Assembly: GCF_022095615.2 (NCBI RefSeq)
Contig: NZ_CP155562.1
Coordinates: 1-64,000, forward strand
Origin: Bacillus thuringiensis
GTDB lineage: Bacteria; Bacillota; Bacilli; Bacillales; Bacillaceae_G
Length of the DNA stretch: 64,000 bases
Direction: 5' to 3'
The notes below the pieces were generated by a model. The model saw only the letters and a program-made list of their open reading frames with translations, had not been told where the DNA came from and searched no databases. This document shows, in pieces, positions 1 through 9,929 of the stretch (position 1 is its first letter; the number at the start of each line of letters is the position of its first letter). A program made the position numbers and the translations under genes.

Positions 1-741
1 TTTGCTAAAATGATCTTTAATTCGATAGGATTGTCCTACAATACTGACCACCGTGGCATGATGTAAGACACGATCTAGTATGGCATTGGCGAGTTTAGGG
101 TCCTGGAATACTTCGTCCCAAGACTTGAAGTTGATATTGGTCGTTAGGATGGTACTACGCTTTTCATAACGCATATCGATTAATTGAAAGAATAATTTTG
201 CATCCTCCGGATCAATAGGCAAGTACCCAATTTCATCAATAATAAGTAATTTGTATTTTGTATAGTGCTTTAAACGAGATTCTAGGCGATTCTCAATCTT
301 GGCACGTTTTAAATTTTGAAGTAAATCATGACATTTAATAAAATAAGTACTTGTTCGCTTTTTAGCTGCTGCTATACCAATAGACGTGGCCAAATGGGTC
401 TTACCAACACCACTAGGTCCTAAAAATACTATGTTTTCTTGTTGCTCTAAGAAACGTAGAGAAATAAAATCTAAGATTTGTTGTTTATTAATACTCGGCT
501 GGAATTCGAAATCAAACTCATCAACCTCCTTTCTATGAGGAAATGCGCCCATTTTCACCATAGAATGAATCATATTTTGTTCTCGTACATCAATCTCATA
601 GTTTGTCAGTTTAACAAGTGTCTCTACGAAGGATAATTCATTATTAATGCTAAAATCGACTACGTCACCTAAATGTTGTGCCATTTGTTTTAATTTTAAA
701 TACTCTAGGTTTGTTGTTAATTGTTGATAGCTATTCTTCAT
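1..741 (-). CDS. istB: IS232 IstB ATPase (partial at 3' end)
   Basis: This is the AAA+ helper ATPase of IS21-family transposition, which works with the IstA DDE transposase in target choice and strand transfer. The sequence matches the 250-residue IstB of the intact copies, including the Walker A motif GPSGVGKTHLA and the Walker B stretch LLIIDEIGYLP. The start is the ATG at 741. A GAGGT ribosome binding site precedes it and it overlaps the end of istA by 11 bases, which points to translational coupling. The window cuts off the last three residues and the stop. The protein looks intact although its istA partner is broken. Confidence 0.93.
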   Translation of the reverse strand, partial: MKNSYQQLTTNLEYLKLKQMAQHLGDVVDFSINNELSFVETLVKLTNYEIDVREQNMIHSMVKMGAFPHRKEVDEFDFEFQPSINKQQILDFISLRFLEQQENIVFLGPSGVGKTHLATSIGIAAAKKRTSTYFIKCHDLLQNLKRAKIENRLESRLKHYTKYKLLIIDEIGYLPIDPEDAKLFFQLIDMRYEKRSTILTTNINFKSWDEVFQDPKLANAILDRVLHHATVVSIVGQSYRIKDHFSK

Positions 742-2026
742 TTCTATATACCTCACCAATTACTGATAAATTTTGTTTCGCCAAATTGTCAATGTTCGGA
801 TATTTAGGTAGTGACTTAGCCAATGCTTTTTTATAATGTTCTTCTTTATAATTGAGCTTAGATTGGCTGATTTTATGTTGTACAATTAACTTCATGTTAT
901 GATAAACATATATTTGATTATCATATACTTGTAAACCGACGGTTTTACCTTGATATTCAGCTGGAACTGAGTATTGATTCGATTTGTAAGATATCATGCC
1001 TGATGTATTAACTTTTACAAGTTTATGCTTAATCATATAGGAATCTCTTATCGCGCTCTTCGGGAGTGGTTGTAGGAGATTCTTTTCCTGTTTTAGGGCA
1101 AACACTGGAATCTTACCAGTCCCTTGATGAAATGTTTGATTAATTCTTGCACATAATTTTTGCACAAATTCATGTAATTCTTCAAAAGTGAATCTTCCTT
1201 GATAAGCATGAATTTCGTCTAGAAGTTTCATTGGCGCTTCTACTTTCCCTTTGGTATTTGGTCGCCCTGCGATACAAGGTTGTACCTTAAATCCAAAATC
1301 TTGAGCGAATTGGGCAAACTTATTGTTAATCGTTCCTGTAAAGTGTTCTGTTCGAGCTTCATCCATTACCGTCTTCATATTATCCGTGACAATTACCTTC
1401 GGTACACCACCAAACATTTCAAATGCCTATGTCATAAATGACATTAAAACACTTTGTGATTTTGAAATATTCAAATGAAAAACTTTAAATCTCGAGTAGG
1501 ACAATAAAAGTACAGCTACATTCACATATACGATTTCGCCACTTTTGGTTTCAAATCGTATGCTTTCTTTCCAATCTAATTGAGCTTGTTCTCCTGGAGG
1601 TGTCTCATAACGGACACCCACTGAATGACCTGATAAAATACGCTTCCCCTCATCAAAATATGTTCTAAATTCAGGCTTTCTATTAATATAAGCACGAAAT
1701 GCAGACTGTGAACATTTTAAACCGTGATTGTCTGTTAGATACTGCCATAACACTCGTTTGTAGTAGAAGATTTGTTTAGAATCACTAGATAAAAGAGCTG
1801 CAATCACTTCATAATATGTATCGATTTTCGATGTTTTATTTTTTGTCCCTTTTGGTGTAAAACCATTCAAATACTTATCTATGGTACGCCGATCCACATT
1901 CAATTCTCTGGCTAATTGACTTTTATTTATCTTCATTTTTAAGTTCCCCATTAGTTTTTTAAAATTTGGTAAGTCTGAAAGACTTTTAACCTCAAATTCT
2001 GTTTGAATATCTAGCTTAATATACAT
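731..2026 (-). pseudogene. istA: IS232 IstA transposase, amber-interrupted
   Basis: This is the 431-codon DDE transposase of IS232, read from the ATG at 2026 after a GAGGTGG ribosome binding site. Against the intact copies the only obvious lesion is one substitution at 1427-1429. There the codon GAG (Glu, within MTEAFEMFGG) became TAG, which splits the reading frame after about 199 codons. The N-terminal helix-turn-helix and the first catalytic Asp (QLDWKES) lie before the stop; the second Asp (VTDNMKT) and the Glu (KGKVEAPMK) lie after it. There is no frameshift. The lesion should inactivate the protein unless the stop is suppressed. Confidence 0.93.
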
Positions 2027-2117
2027 ACTAACCACCTCAGAGTCAGTATGGAGAATCCAATTGAAAATGTACATATTTATTCAAGCGTTAATGTACATAT
2101 TTAAGTTAGCATTTATA

Positions 2118-2571
2118 CTTTTGTATTATACACCTAAATAATCTTAATAATGAGAATATTAATTATCAATTTTATTAGAAACGCAATGATGTAAAATGAC
2201 ATTAAGCTAAACTTTTCTTTAAATCTTTACCCCTAACAAAGATTTAAAGGTTCTTCTATGTCTTAATATAAAATATAGTAAAGGAAGGAGTTCACTCTAA
2301 TGAAGATTGAACTCCTTTCTTTATTATGGTTTTTTATATAATTAAAACTATATATTAATTATAACTAATTTACTTATCTAATAACCTATCAACCTATCAA
2401 TAAATCTTTCATTATATACATAGTAATATAACAAAGCTGACATTCACCCCTTATGTATAGAGGGCATTTTCTACATGTATTTTTAAAATATCCACTCTTC
2501 ATTTACTATAATAAAAGAGGAAAAAATACATCTTTAAAAAATATATACATATACCTATGCTAAGGAGTGTG
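2118..2571. other. Non-coding left arm of a split Tn3-family transposon
   Basis: I see no gene here. An inverted repeat with 14-base arms (2281-2294 and 2308-2321, one G-U pair) could form a hairpin, but it has no good T-run. Short tandem CCTATCAA motifs occur near 2385-2400. If the IS232-bounded inversion is undone, this stretch joins base 13756 and becomes the interior of the transposon whose resolvase is at 13954-14577. Confidence 0.5.
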
Positions 2572-2823
2572 ATGCCTTTGAAACAGTTTAAAGAAATTTT
2601 AGAAAAAGGGGCCATACCTATCGGCCAATCCGATATATTAGGAAAATCGCTGCGGCAATTTGATGAGATACAATATGAAAATGAAACATATCTTATTATT
2701 TGGCATCCCATTTATAAGGAATTTGTCGGTTCTCATGAATCAGGGAATTGGATTTCTCATACCGATTTACATAAAGCTGTTTGGATCAGAAATTTAAAAG
2801 AAGCATTTGTTACGAAAAAATAA
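2572..2823 (+). CDS. Hypothetical 83-residue protein, transposon passenger
   Basis: This small soluble protein is one I do not recognise. The start is set at the ATG at 2572 because AAGGAG lies seven bases upstream; an in-frame start further upstream has no such site. The sequence is mixed, with no signal peptide or membrane segment. It has an aromatic core (YLIIWHPIYKEF) and a basic C-terminus ending in KK. A strong hairpin terminator follows at once. It sits between the displaced left terminal repeat (3138-3175) and the IS232 insertion point, so after undoing the inversion it would be a cargo gene of the Tn3-family transposon. No function can be assigned. Confidence 0.6.
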   Translation: MPLKQFKEILEKGAIPIGQSDILGKSLRQFDEIQYENETYLIIWHPIYKEFVGSHESGNWISHTDLHKAVWIRNLKEAFVTKK

Positions 2824-2858
2824 GAAAAGGTTCTAACAAAAAAGTCAGAACCTTTTCT
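2823..2858 (+). terminator. Intrinsic terminator after the 83-residue ORF
   Basis: Perfect 12-bp arms (AGAAAAGGTTCT and AGAACCTTTTCT) lie around a 12-base loop, starting at the stop codon of the preceding gene. The T-rich arm gives a weak U-tract. Confidence 0.7.
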
Positions 2859-3137
2859 ACATACTTTCTAGGGATTTCGTAAAAACGAAAGTACATATAG
2901 TATACCATAAGTACAAAAACATTTATTTGAAAAGATAGTAAACGCCTCTTATTATTGCTCGTTAATCTCCGCTAACGCTTTATTTCATGATTCGGTTCTA
3001 TTGTCACACAGATCACTGTTACCAAAATATTTACTACAAATTTTTAAAAAAATGTACTGCACAATTGTATTGAATGATATTTTTCAGTCCACGACAGTAA
3101 CTCTGGCGCTCCATCTACAAAAACATCCTATTTTTTC

Positions 3138-3175
3138 TTATTCCCCCTTTTCGAGGGGATGGGCAAAAACACCCT
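3138..3175 (-). repeat. Displaced left terminal repeat of a Tn3-family transposon
   Basis: These 38 bases match 17912-17949, the repeat just after tnpA, at 37 of 38 positions. Read inwards the repeat begins GGGTGTTTTTGCCC. The two copies now lie in the same orientation, which is wrong for a transposon. They become a proper inverted pair once the 2118-11573 segment is flipped back. Confidence 0.85.
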
Positions 3176-3230
3176 ATTAGTGCTTTATTTTCGATTACAA
3201 GTAAAGCATATACCAAATAAAAAAAGAAAA

Positions 3231-3270
3231 AGCAGAGATATTTTCATCGATAGGTGAAAATATCTCTGCT
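3231..3270. terminator. Perfect 16-bp hairpin between cry1Ac and transposon end
   Basis: The arms AGCAGAGATATTTTCA and TGAAAATATCTCTGCT flank an 8-base loop. The minus-strand reading is followed by a T-rich tract (complement of AAAAAAAGAAAA), so it can serve as a second terminator behind cry1Ac. Confidence 0.7.
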
Positions 3271-3318
3271 TGATTAAGTTGCTCTATACATATGTATTAC
3301 TAGAAAATAACATAGTAA

Positions 3319-3357
3319 AACGGACATCACTCCGTTTCAATGGAGGTGATGTCCGTT
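3319..3357 (-). terminator. cry1Ac transcription terminator
   Basis: This long hairpin has arms AACGGACATCACTCC and GGAGGTGATGTCCGTT, with one bulged base, about 90 bp downstream of the cry1Ac stop. On the transcribed minus strand a T-run follows. The cry1A terminator hairpin is known to protect upstream mRNA from 3' decay (positive retroregulator). The sequence here fits that element. Confidence 0.85.
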
Positions 3358-3446
3358 TTTCATTACAACAAATTACTTATCTATTTGTAATGCTGCTCTT
3401 GGACAATTGATTTGAAAACGATATTTAAACCTGAGTTTGCATGAGA

Positions 3447-6400
3447 CTATTCCTCCATAAGGAGTAATTCCACGCTGTCCACGATAAATGTTCCTTCCGT
3501 TTCTCCAATCTCAATCCATACCTTATCGGTTTCTGGGAAGTATTCTAATTCTTTTGTCACATAACCAACTGGTAGTGGCGTGTAATCCCTATACCCTCTG
3601 TTAAATTCACAAGGATTCTCTCTTCGTCCATCTGTATACGATTTTTCTTCATAGACTGACGCATAATCAGCTGGTACGGAAGGAGCTTCGTTATATCCTC
3701 GATTACGAGAAGTGTACGCACCTCCGTATTCTTCTTGATTTACAGTATAATCATTACACGTTACCGTGTTATTTGGATAGATTTCCTCTTCTACGCAGTT
3801 GCTAAACTTCAGTTCGTCTGTATTGTTCTCGATCTCATGAATGGTTACGCAACCTTCTCCATATCCCTCCTTGTACGCTGTGACACGAAGGATATAGCCA
3901 CGACCCGGACAGACACGAACTTCTTGTGACACTTCTGCTTCCCATTCCGGAACAACAAGGACCGAACGTTGGTTGTTTTGTTCTTCTACATCTACATGCC
4001 CTTTCACGTTCCAGCAGGATAAGCCATTATTAAAATCACCATTTTTAATGACATTTCTCGCATCATATAGGGAGAATGCAGTGAAAATACGCCCTTCTAA
4101 TTCTTCAAAAATAGCCGCATTGACACCCGGAATCACAGACAGCTCAGGCAGATAAGCTTCTCGAATGCTATGAACACGTTTATCTGCCGCATGAATCATG
4201 GCAATATTCGTATCCGCTTGTAATTGATCATATTGAGAGTTTACAAATAAAGCATCTACAGATTCTTTTGCCTCTTTATAAACGATATTTGTTTCCCATT
4301 CCAATTTTTCACGTTTGTCTCTCCATTTTTTCTCCGCTCTTTTCACACGAGCTAGCGCTTCTCCTACTAATGGTTTCTCTTCGAGAAACTCTAGATTCCC
4401 TAGTCTTGCGTGCCCATCTTGCGTCTTAATCTTAAAGATCACCCATACACCTAGGTCCTCATTTAAGTCTGTACATCCTACATCAATGTCTAAGGAGAAA
4501 TGATGCGAATGATGGGCACACTTTTCTCCATCCCTACACGAACAATCTAAGTCAGGATTCCATTCAAGGTGTGGCGCGCATCGATTCGGCTCTCCACACT
4601 TTCCGATTGGACTTTGGGCTGAAAGCGGCCATAAGGAACCCGTACCTGGCACATTTACTGTTTCATGTTTTGCATTGTAGCGAATTAAATAGATTTCTAA
4701 GTCTTGACTATCTTCGATATACCCTCTTAATTGATAACGGGTAAAGGCTTTTAATTTTGATTCATCGATTTTTTGATACAAATATGTTGGATAGCACTCA
4801 TCAAAGGTACCTGATAGTGTGACGTAATTTTCTTTAAATACGTCATCCCCTCCTTGGATGGTAATCCCTGTACTTCCGCCCCACCCACGTTCTGGTTGCC
4901 TATTAATGTCTTTGAAATTTGAATCTTGGAGTAAATTGCGTTCATCACTGAGTCGCTTCGCATGTTTGACTTTCTCGGACAATTCTCGCTTTTCATCCAG
5001 ACAAAATTCATCCGATAAATACGTAACTAAATTGGACACTTGATCAATATGATAATCCGTTACATTTGTTTTTAGCCCTAGTTGGTTTGTAGACGTAAAC
5101 AGCGCATTCACCGCCTTCTGCGCTCTTTCCAGATTATATTCAGCCTCGAGTGTTGCAGTAACTGGAATAAATTCAAATCTGTCTATTATCACTCCTGCAG
5201 TCCCACTAAAATTTCTAACACCTACTATATTACCTAATGAAGATGTAAAAGCATTGGCACTTTCAAAATAACCAAAATCACTTGATTGTAGATTATCTAA
5301 TGACGTAGCTGTAGCTGGTACTGTATTGGAAAAAATGGATGAATTACCCCAATTAACGTTGAGGTGAATCGGGGTTACAGAAGCATACCGTACACGAACT
5401 CGATATCTGGTAGATGTCGATGGGAAGTGAATTGGAACTTCAATATACCCTCTATTCTGAATGTTATTTCCACTACTATTTAATCTAACTAAGTCCCCAC
5501 CAGTAAATCCTGGTCCTGAAATTACAGAACCATTAAAAAGAAAGTTTCCCTTCACTGCAGGGATTTGAGTAATACTATCCGATGCAATTATATTATTAAA
5601 TTCAGCACTACGATGTATCCAAGAGAACATAGGAGCTCTTATTATACTTACACTACTATTACTAAAGCCTGAACGAAACATTGAAACATGGCTTAATCGA
5701 TGACTAAATCCTTGCCTAGGTGGCACGTTGTTATTCTGTGGCGGTATTTCATCCAGCGAATCTACCGTTCCGCTTTTTCTGTATACAGCGGATGGCAAAT
5801 TTGAGGAGGTTCCATAAGCAAATTCTGTCCCGTCAAGAACAGATAGTTGTTGATTATTTATCCCTATATTAAAAGGTCTTCTATATAAAGTGGACGATAA
5901 TGTTCTATACACGCCCTGACCTAGTTGAGCAACAATACGTTGTTGTGGAGCTGCATTTCCCATAGTTCCATATAGCGGAAAAGTGAATTCTGGCCCCGAA
6001 AACCCTACAGGAGAAGCCATTATTTGATGCCCTGACCAATAATAATAACCCCTATGAGCATCCGTATAGATGGTTATACTGTTAAGTATATCCATCAAAT
6101 GTGGACTCCTAATACTTCTTTCTATGCCCTGAGCCGAGCCTCGAAAACTACCATCAAAATTTTCTAATACTGGGTTTGTATAAATTTCTCTTGTTAATTG
6201 GGAAACTGTTCGAATTGGATATCTTCTACTATCATAATTCGGGAACAGAGCAACGATATCTAATACAGTTAGTGTTAATTCTCTTCTAAATTGATTATAC
6301 CTTACCCAATCTCTAGAATCCGGTCCCCATACACGTTCTAATCCCGTATTGTACCAGCGTACAGCATAATCTGTATAGTTGCCAATAAGCCTAGTTAAAT

Positions 6401-6983
6401 CATTATAACGACTATTGATAGTCGCGGCATCAAATCCCCACCTTTGTCCAAACACTGAAACATCTCTCAAAACTGATAAATGTAAATTTGCAGCTTGAAC
6501 ATATACTGATAAAAGAGGAACTTGATAATTTTGAACTGCAAAAAGAGGAATAGCGGTTGTAAGGGCACTGTTCATGTCATTGAATTGAATACGCATCTCT
6601 TCTCTTAATGCTGGATTAGTAGGATCTGCTTCCCACTCTCTAAAAGATTCTGCGTAAATTTGATAAAGATTGCTTAGTCCTTCTAATCTAGAAATGGCTT
6701 GGTTCCTAGCGAATTCTTCTATTCTTTGGTTAATTAACTGTTCAATTTGTACAAGAAATGCGTCCCATTGAGAGGGACCAAAAATTCCCCATATTATATC
6801 AACTAGTCCTAACACAAATCCAGCACCGGGAACAAATTCACTCAAAAGAAATTGCGTTAGCGACAAGGAAATATCGATTGGGGTGTAACCAGTTTCTATT
6901 CTTTCTCCACCTAATACTTCTACTTCAGGGTTACTTAAACAATTATAAGGAATGCATTCATTGATGTTCGGATTGTTATCCAT
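3447..6983 (-). CDS. cry1Ac: Pesticidal crystal protoxin Cry1Ac
   Basis: This is a 1178-residue three-domain delta-endotoxin protoxin, made in the mother cell at sporulation and packed into the parasporal crystal. Gut proteases release a toxic core that binds midgut receptors of caterpillars and forms pores. The N-terminus [16 protein letters not shown], the helical domain I (about 33-253), beta-prism domain II (254-461) and beta-sandwich domain III (462-609) are all present. The domain III stretch [12 protein letters not shown] is the GalNAc-binding pocket that distinguishes Cry1Ac from Cry1Ab. The Cys-rich protoxin C-half runs intact to LLLMEE. The start follows a GGAGG site eight bases upstream. 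There is no lesion. It forms its own transcription unit with overlapping sporulation promoters and a retroregulator terminator. Confidence 0.99.
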   Translation of the reverse strand: MDNNPNINECIPYNCLSNPEVEVLGGERIETGYTPIDISLSLTQFLLSEFVPGAGFVLGLVDIIWGIFGPSQWDAFLVQIEQLINQRIEEFARNQAISRLEGLSNLYQIYAESFREWEADPTNPALREEMRIQFNDMNSALTTAIPLFAVQNYQVPLLSVYVQAANLHLSVLRDVSVFGQRWGFDAATINSRYNDLTRLIGNYTDYAVRWYNTGLERVWGPDSRDWVRYNQFRRELTLTVLDIVALFPNYDSRRYPIRTVSQLTREIYTNPVLENFDGSFRGSAQGIERSIRSPHLMDILNSITIYTDAHRGYYYWSGHQIMASPVGFSGPEFTFPLYGTMGNAAPQQRIVAQLGQGVYRTLSSTLYRRPFNIGINNQQLSVLDGTEFAYGTSSNLPSAVYRKSGTVDSLDEIPPQNNNVPPRQGFSHRLSHVSMFRSGFSNSSVSIIRAPMFSWIHRSAEFNNIIASDSITQIPAVKGNFLFNGSVISGPGFTGGDLVRLNSSGNNIQNRGYIEVPIHFPSTSTRYRVRVRYASVTPIHLNVNWGNSSIFSNTVPATATSLDNLQSSDFGYFESANAFTSSLGNIVGVRNFSGTAGVIIDRFEFIPVTATLEAEYNLERAQKAVNALFTSTNQLGLKTNVTDYHIDQVSNLVTYLSDEFCLDEKRELSEKVKHAKRLSDERNLLQDSNFKDINRQPERGWGGSTGITIQGGDDVFKENYVTLSGTFDECYPTYLYQKIDESKLKAFTRYQLRGYIEDSQDLEIYLIRYNAKHETVNVPGTGSLWPLSAQSPIGKCGEPNRCAPHLEWNPDLDCSCRDGEKCAHHSHHFSLDIDVGCTDLNEDLGVWVIFKIKTQDGHARLGNLEFLEEKPLVGEALARVKRAEKKWRDKREKLEWETNIVYKEAKESVDALFVNSQYDQLQADTNIAMIHAADKRVHSIREAYLPELSVIPGVNAAIFEELEGRIFTAFSLYDARNVIKNGDFNNGLSCWNVKGHVDVEEQNNQRSVLVVPEWEAEVSQEVRVCPGRGYILRVTAYKEGYGEGCVTIHEIENNTDELKFSNCVEEEIYPNNTVTCNDYTVNQEEYGGAYTSRNRGYNEAPSVPADYASVYEEKSYTDGRRENPCEFNRGYRDYTPLPVGYVTKELEYFPETDKVWIEIGETEGTFIVDSVELLLMEE

Positions 6984-7047
6984 AAGTTACCTCCATCTCT
7001 TTTATTAAGATACCAATTCATTATGATATAATACTGTTTTTCATTAC

Positions 7048-7100
7048 TACAATTTAAAACATATGACTCATCTTATGAAAAAATGCACAAAGTGCAACTA
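7048..7100 (-). promoter_or_regulatory. Overlapping sporulation promoters of cry1Ac (BtI/BtII region)
   Basis: On the minus strand, 65-117 bases before the ATG, the sequence reads GCATTTTTTCATAAGATGAG followed by TCATATGTTTTAAATTG. This is the cry1A upstream region, where the SigE (BtI) and SigK (BtII) promoters are known to overlap. I place it by resemblance and by distance to the start; the exact start points cannot be read from sequence. The rest of 6984-7272 shows no other feature. Confidence 0.75.
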
Positions 7101-7272
7101 ATTTTACTAAATATCAATTTTTGACCCAGGGTGTTAACAATCTACTTACTTCTCGCCCATTATCCATGCTTTAGACTTTACAATGTTTAACCAATGCATT
7201 AAGGGTTTGTATTCCGTTAACTTATTTTAAAGTCTTATTACTTTTTATACTTATATATAAAATCCACTTTTC

Positions 7273-8229
7273 CTATTTTACATATACAAATTGAGAATTT
7301 GTGGTAATGTAGAAATACTTACACTTATACATGTTAGAACCATTTACCTGCAATTCATCTTGAATTGTAAATGCTTCCCCTTTTTTTACAGTCTTAATCT
7401 TATCATTCCAATTAGCAGAACCATAGACCCATAATTCGTTTGTATCTACAACCACTAATTTACCAATATTACTCGTTTGTCTACGGGCAAAGTAAATATA
7501 GGAAGAGTCATATTTCACCCATGAATTACCTAGGTTCAGCCAGCCCTCACGTTCTTCCCAAACAATATAAGATTCAGGTTTGTTCAATTTACGAATTACA
7601 TCACTACTCGTGCTAGGTCCTCTGCGAAGGTTAATATTTACACCTTCCATGTAAGCAATTCCTAATCCTTGTGTACCCGCATCCTTGTTATGATTCTCTA
7701 CAACCATATCGTTTAGACTATCTTCAATCATCCTCTTGAAACCCTCAAATCCACCTGGTCGATTAAATATCGGACGTGGACAGTTCTTTCCACTCCAATG
7801 TTGATGGGAAACTACGTTCCCAATCTTTAATCCAAGGTGAGCCATGAGAAACTTAACGAGACCCGCAGCATGGGTTAAGGCTTTTTCAAAATTACCATCA
7901 CGATTTTCACAAATTTCAATGCCGATAGACGAGCGATTACCCGCTCCATTCCCGTCTCCGGCATGCCAACCATTCTCATTTAGTGGTAAGTGCTGTACAA
8001 TCCGATTATCGTCTACCGTAAAGTGCCAAGATACGCTGGATGATCCACCACCATTGTTAACATATCTAGCATGCGCTCTTGCATCAGTACCTGCATTTTG
8101 ATTCGCGGTGGTGTGAATTGTGATATATCTTGGATTCATGGAATATGCAGGACGGTTACGGTTTCCTTTTGGAATGATATTACTTTCAAAAGGTGTGTTA
8201 TTAATTTCTTTAGTATTGAATACTGTCAT
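7273..8229 (-). CDS. N-acetylmuramoyl-L-alanine amidase with SH3b repeats
   Basis: This 318-residue peptidoglycan amidase should cut the bond between MurNAc and L-alanine. The N-terminal Amidase_2 domain (about 20-165) keeps its zinc-site and catalytic motifs: ITIHTTAN, SWHFTVDD and HQHWSGKNCPRP. The C-terminal half (about 185-318) resembles two SH3b wall-binding modules (NLRRGPSTSSDVIRKL; WVYGSANWNDKIKTVKKGE). There is no signal peptide, so it would act after lysis or by another exit route. The start has AGGAG nine bases upstream. It lies upstream of cry1Ac in the same orientation, a pairing often seen in cry1A islands. A role in mother-cell lysis is inference. Confidence 0.93.
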   Translation of the reverse strand: MTVFNTKEINNTPFESNIIPKGNRNRPAYSMNPRYITIHTTANQNAGTDARAHARYVNNGGGSSSVSWHFTVDDNRIVQHLPLNENGWHAGDGNGAGNRSSIGIEICENRDGNFEKALTHAAGLVKFLMAHLGLKIGNVVSHQHWSGKNCPRPIFNRPGGFEGFKRMIEDSLNDMVVENHNKDAGTQGLGIAYMEGVNINLRRGPSTSSDVIRKLNKPESYIVWEEREGWLNLGNSWVKYDSSYIYFARRQTSNIGKLVVVDTNELWVYGSANWNDKIKTVKKGEAFTIQDELQVNGSNMYKCKYFYITTNSQFVYVK

Positions 8230-8456
8230 ATAGCTACATCTCCTATCAGATTATTGGATATGATTTCAATCTTTCTTAAATAGATATTTCTACATTTATG
8301 AGTACAGTATATCTTTGTCTTGTAATAAAAAAGCATAGATATTTTCACCCATTCATGAAGTTATCCATACTTTTCTAGACAAAACATTTAAAATAGGGGT
8401 TCTTAAAAGCTACTTTTCGTGATGTATGATTTGATTTTTGTGCGATATACTTAAAA

Positions 8457-8501
8457 AGGATCTAAAAGGAGCTAACAGTTTGTTAGCTCCTTTTAGATCC
8501 T
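8457..8501. terminator. 20-bp perfect hairpin terminator
   Basis: The arms AGGATCTAAAAGGAGCTAAC and GTTAGCTCCTTTTAGATCCT pair perfectly around a 5-base loop. A T-rich tract follows on either strand, so it can act in both directions between the antiporter and amidase genes. Confidence 0.8.
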
Positions 8502-8910
8502 ATCTTTATATCAAATCGATATATATGTTAATTAACACAAGGAATTCAATCCCTCAATTCATACAAATTACAAAGTTTCTACACTTAGAATTCAAGTAAT
8601 TAAAAAGATTTTATCGTTTTCCAACAGAAGACTCCTTCCTCAAAAATGTCAAGGTGTGAAACACCAATTTTAGGTGGGATATGAATATCGATAGGCATAA
8701 GCCAACATATTTGCTATCATTTACTTATACAGATTGCTCTTCGAAAACTGAAGTTATGAGGTTGGTTTCAGAAAAACGTTGCAACTGTAAAATCTTCAAC
8801 GTTCTTTCGCCCCATGCTTGCCGAAGTTGCGAAAACCAAACTAAAGTAGGGAGTGTGGTGCGTCAATGTACAAGATACTTATGTTCTCACTGTAGGGACT
8901 ACGGGTAGCG

Positions 8911-9002
8911 CCTGCTAAGATAACCGGTGGATACATTGGTTATCTTAGCAGGAATCTCCCACTTCAAAAAGTCTGTAAGGACGTTAAGTGGTGAGTAGTT
9001 CA
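8911..9002 (+). other. Folded sequence like an IS200/IS605 right end (relic)
   Basis: A perfect 15-bp stem (8911-8925 with 8938-8952, CCTGCTAAGATAACC) is followed by AATCTCCCACTTC, then by AAGTGG, then AGTAGTTCAA. Right ends of IS200/IS605 elements, which encode the guide RNA of TnpB, often carry such CCCACTT/AAGTGG hairpins. No tnpB remains next to it. I base this on pattern memory only. Confidence 0.3.
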
Positions 9003-9013
9003 ATGTCCTAAGT

Positions 9014-9929
9014 TTAAGTAGATTTTGTATCCCACCTAAATATTTTATTTAAAAATTTATATATTTTTTTCGATTCTTTAGTAAAGAGTGGTCCTAAAAT
9101 AGATAGGATAAGTACATATAGTGCTGAGAACGGTTTCAACACTGACATTAAACCACCCGCTATACCAATATTAGCCATAATAATTGAAAACTCCCCTCTT
9201 GACACTATTGTTAACCCAATATTTGTTGATGCTTTATGAGATAATCCAGCTTGCCTTCCTGCAATCATCCCTGCTACAAAGTTCCCGATGATTGTCAGTA
9301 GTACAGCACCTAACGTTAGCCATATAGCTCCACCCAACGAAAACGGATCTATACCTAAACCGAAGCTAAAGAAGAAGATAGCTCCAAAAAAGTCTCTAAA
9401 TGAAACAACAAGATGTTCAATTCGATCACTATGCTCTGTTTCAGAAAAAACTAAACCTAACAGAAGCGCTCCGATTGCTTCCGCAACATGAATTGTTTCA
9501 GAAAAACCAGCGATAAAGAATAAAGAAGAAAATACTACTATAATAAAAATTTCATCTGAACTAATATTCAACAATTTATTTAATAACGGAGTAGCCCATC
9601 TAGCTACAATAAAGAATAAGAGCATATATCCCAAAGCTATACCAATTGAGGTAAGAGCACCTAAAAATGAAGCATGATCACCAAGTACTAAGCCAGAAAC
9701 CACTGATAAATATACAGCAAGGAATATATCCTCAAACATGATAATTCCTAAAATTAGCTCCGTTTCGTTATTCCCTGTTCTTTTTAAATCAACTAGCACT
9801 TTTGCAACGATAGCACTAGAAGAAATTGTAATAACCCCCGCTATAATCAAAGTTTCTAATAAAGGGAATCTCATCAAAAATCCATATAGTAACCCCAACG
9901 AAAAATTAATCAAAATATAGATTGTTCCA
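9014..9929 (-). pseudogene. KefB-type cation/proton antiporter, 5' end lost to IS231
   Basis: This is the C-terminal portion of a CPA2-family K+(Na+)/H+ antiporter, an integral membrane exchanger. About ten hydrophobic segments are visible, along with family features such as ISSSAIVAKVLVDL, EAIGALLLGLVFSET and SRGEFSIIMANIG. The frame stays open without a start codon right up to the IS231 left end at 9930, reading ...GTIYILINFS into the element. The gene therefore lost its first part, roughly 80-110 codons compared with a family length near 400. The missing part should lie beyond the right end of this IS231, outside the window on the left. cry1A, amidase and antiporter form a known neighbourhood. 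Confidence 0.85.

Larger units (their letters stand above)
1..2117 (-). mobile_element. IS232 copy 1, incomplete at window edge
   Basis: This is an IS21-family element, nearly identical to the intact copies at 11574-13755 and 35811-37992. Its outer left end is at 2117, where the minus strand starts TATAAATGCTAACTTAAATA. The right terminus lies beyond base 1; only the last four codons of istB, including the stop, and about 53 bp of end sequence are missing. istA carries an in-frame amber codon, so this copy probably cannot move by itself. The flank at 2118-2123 (CTTTTG) is the complement of the CAAAAG found to the right of copy 2, which is evidence for an inversion. Confidence 0.95.
2859..3446. 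other. Gene-free stretch with one transposon end and two terminators
   Basis: There is no credible gene. The stretch holds, in order, an AT-rich spacer, the 38-bp terminal repeat at 3138-3175, a 16-bp perfect hairpin at 3231-3270 and the cry terminator at 3319-3357. The last two are annotated separately. Confidence 0.6.
8230..9013. other. Intergenic stretch with a terminator and a likely IS relic
   Basis: This 784-bp stretch holds no convincing gene. An open frame at 8681-8908 lacks a good ribosome binding site and shows no recognisable domain. A strong hairpin lies at 8457-8501 and a folded relic at 8911-9002; both have their own entries. Confidence 0.5.

Noticed and set aside
731..1417. 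Separate C-terminal transposase gene starting at MFGGVPKV
   Set aside because: It is simply the part of istA after the amber codon; no ribosome binding site precedes the ATG.
4751..5011. ORFs on both strands inside cry1Ac
   Set aside because: They are shadows of the long cry1Ac frame, with no ribosome binding sites and no codon signature.
8681..8908. 75-residue Cys-containing ORF
   Set aside because: There is no suitable ribosome binding site and no domain, and it overlaps a likely IS relic. The Cys residues alone do not make a zinc finger.
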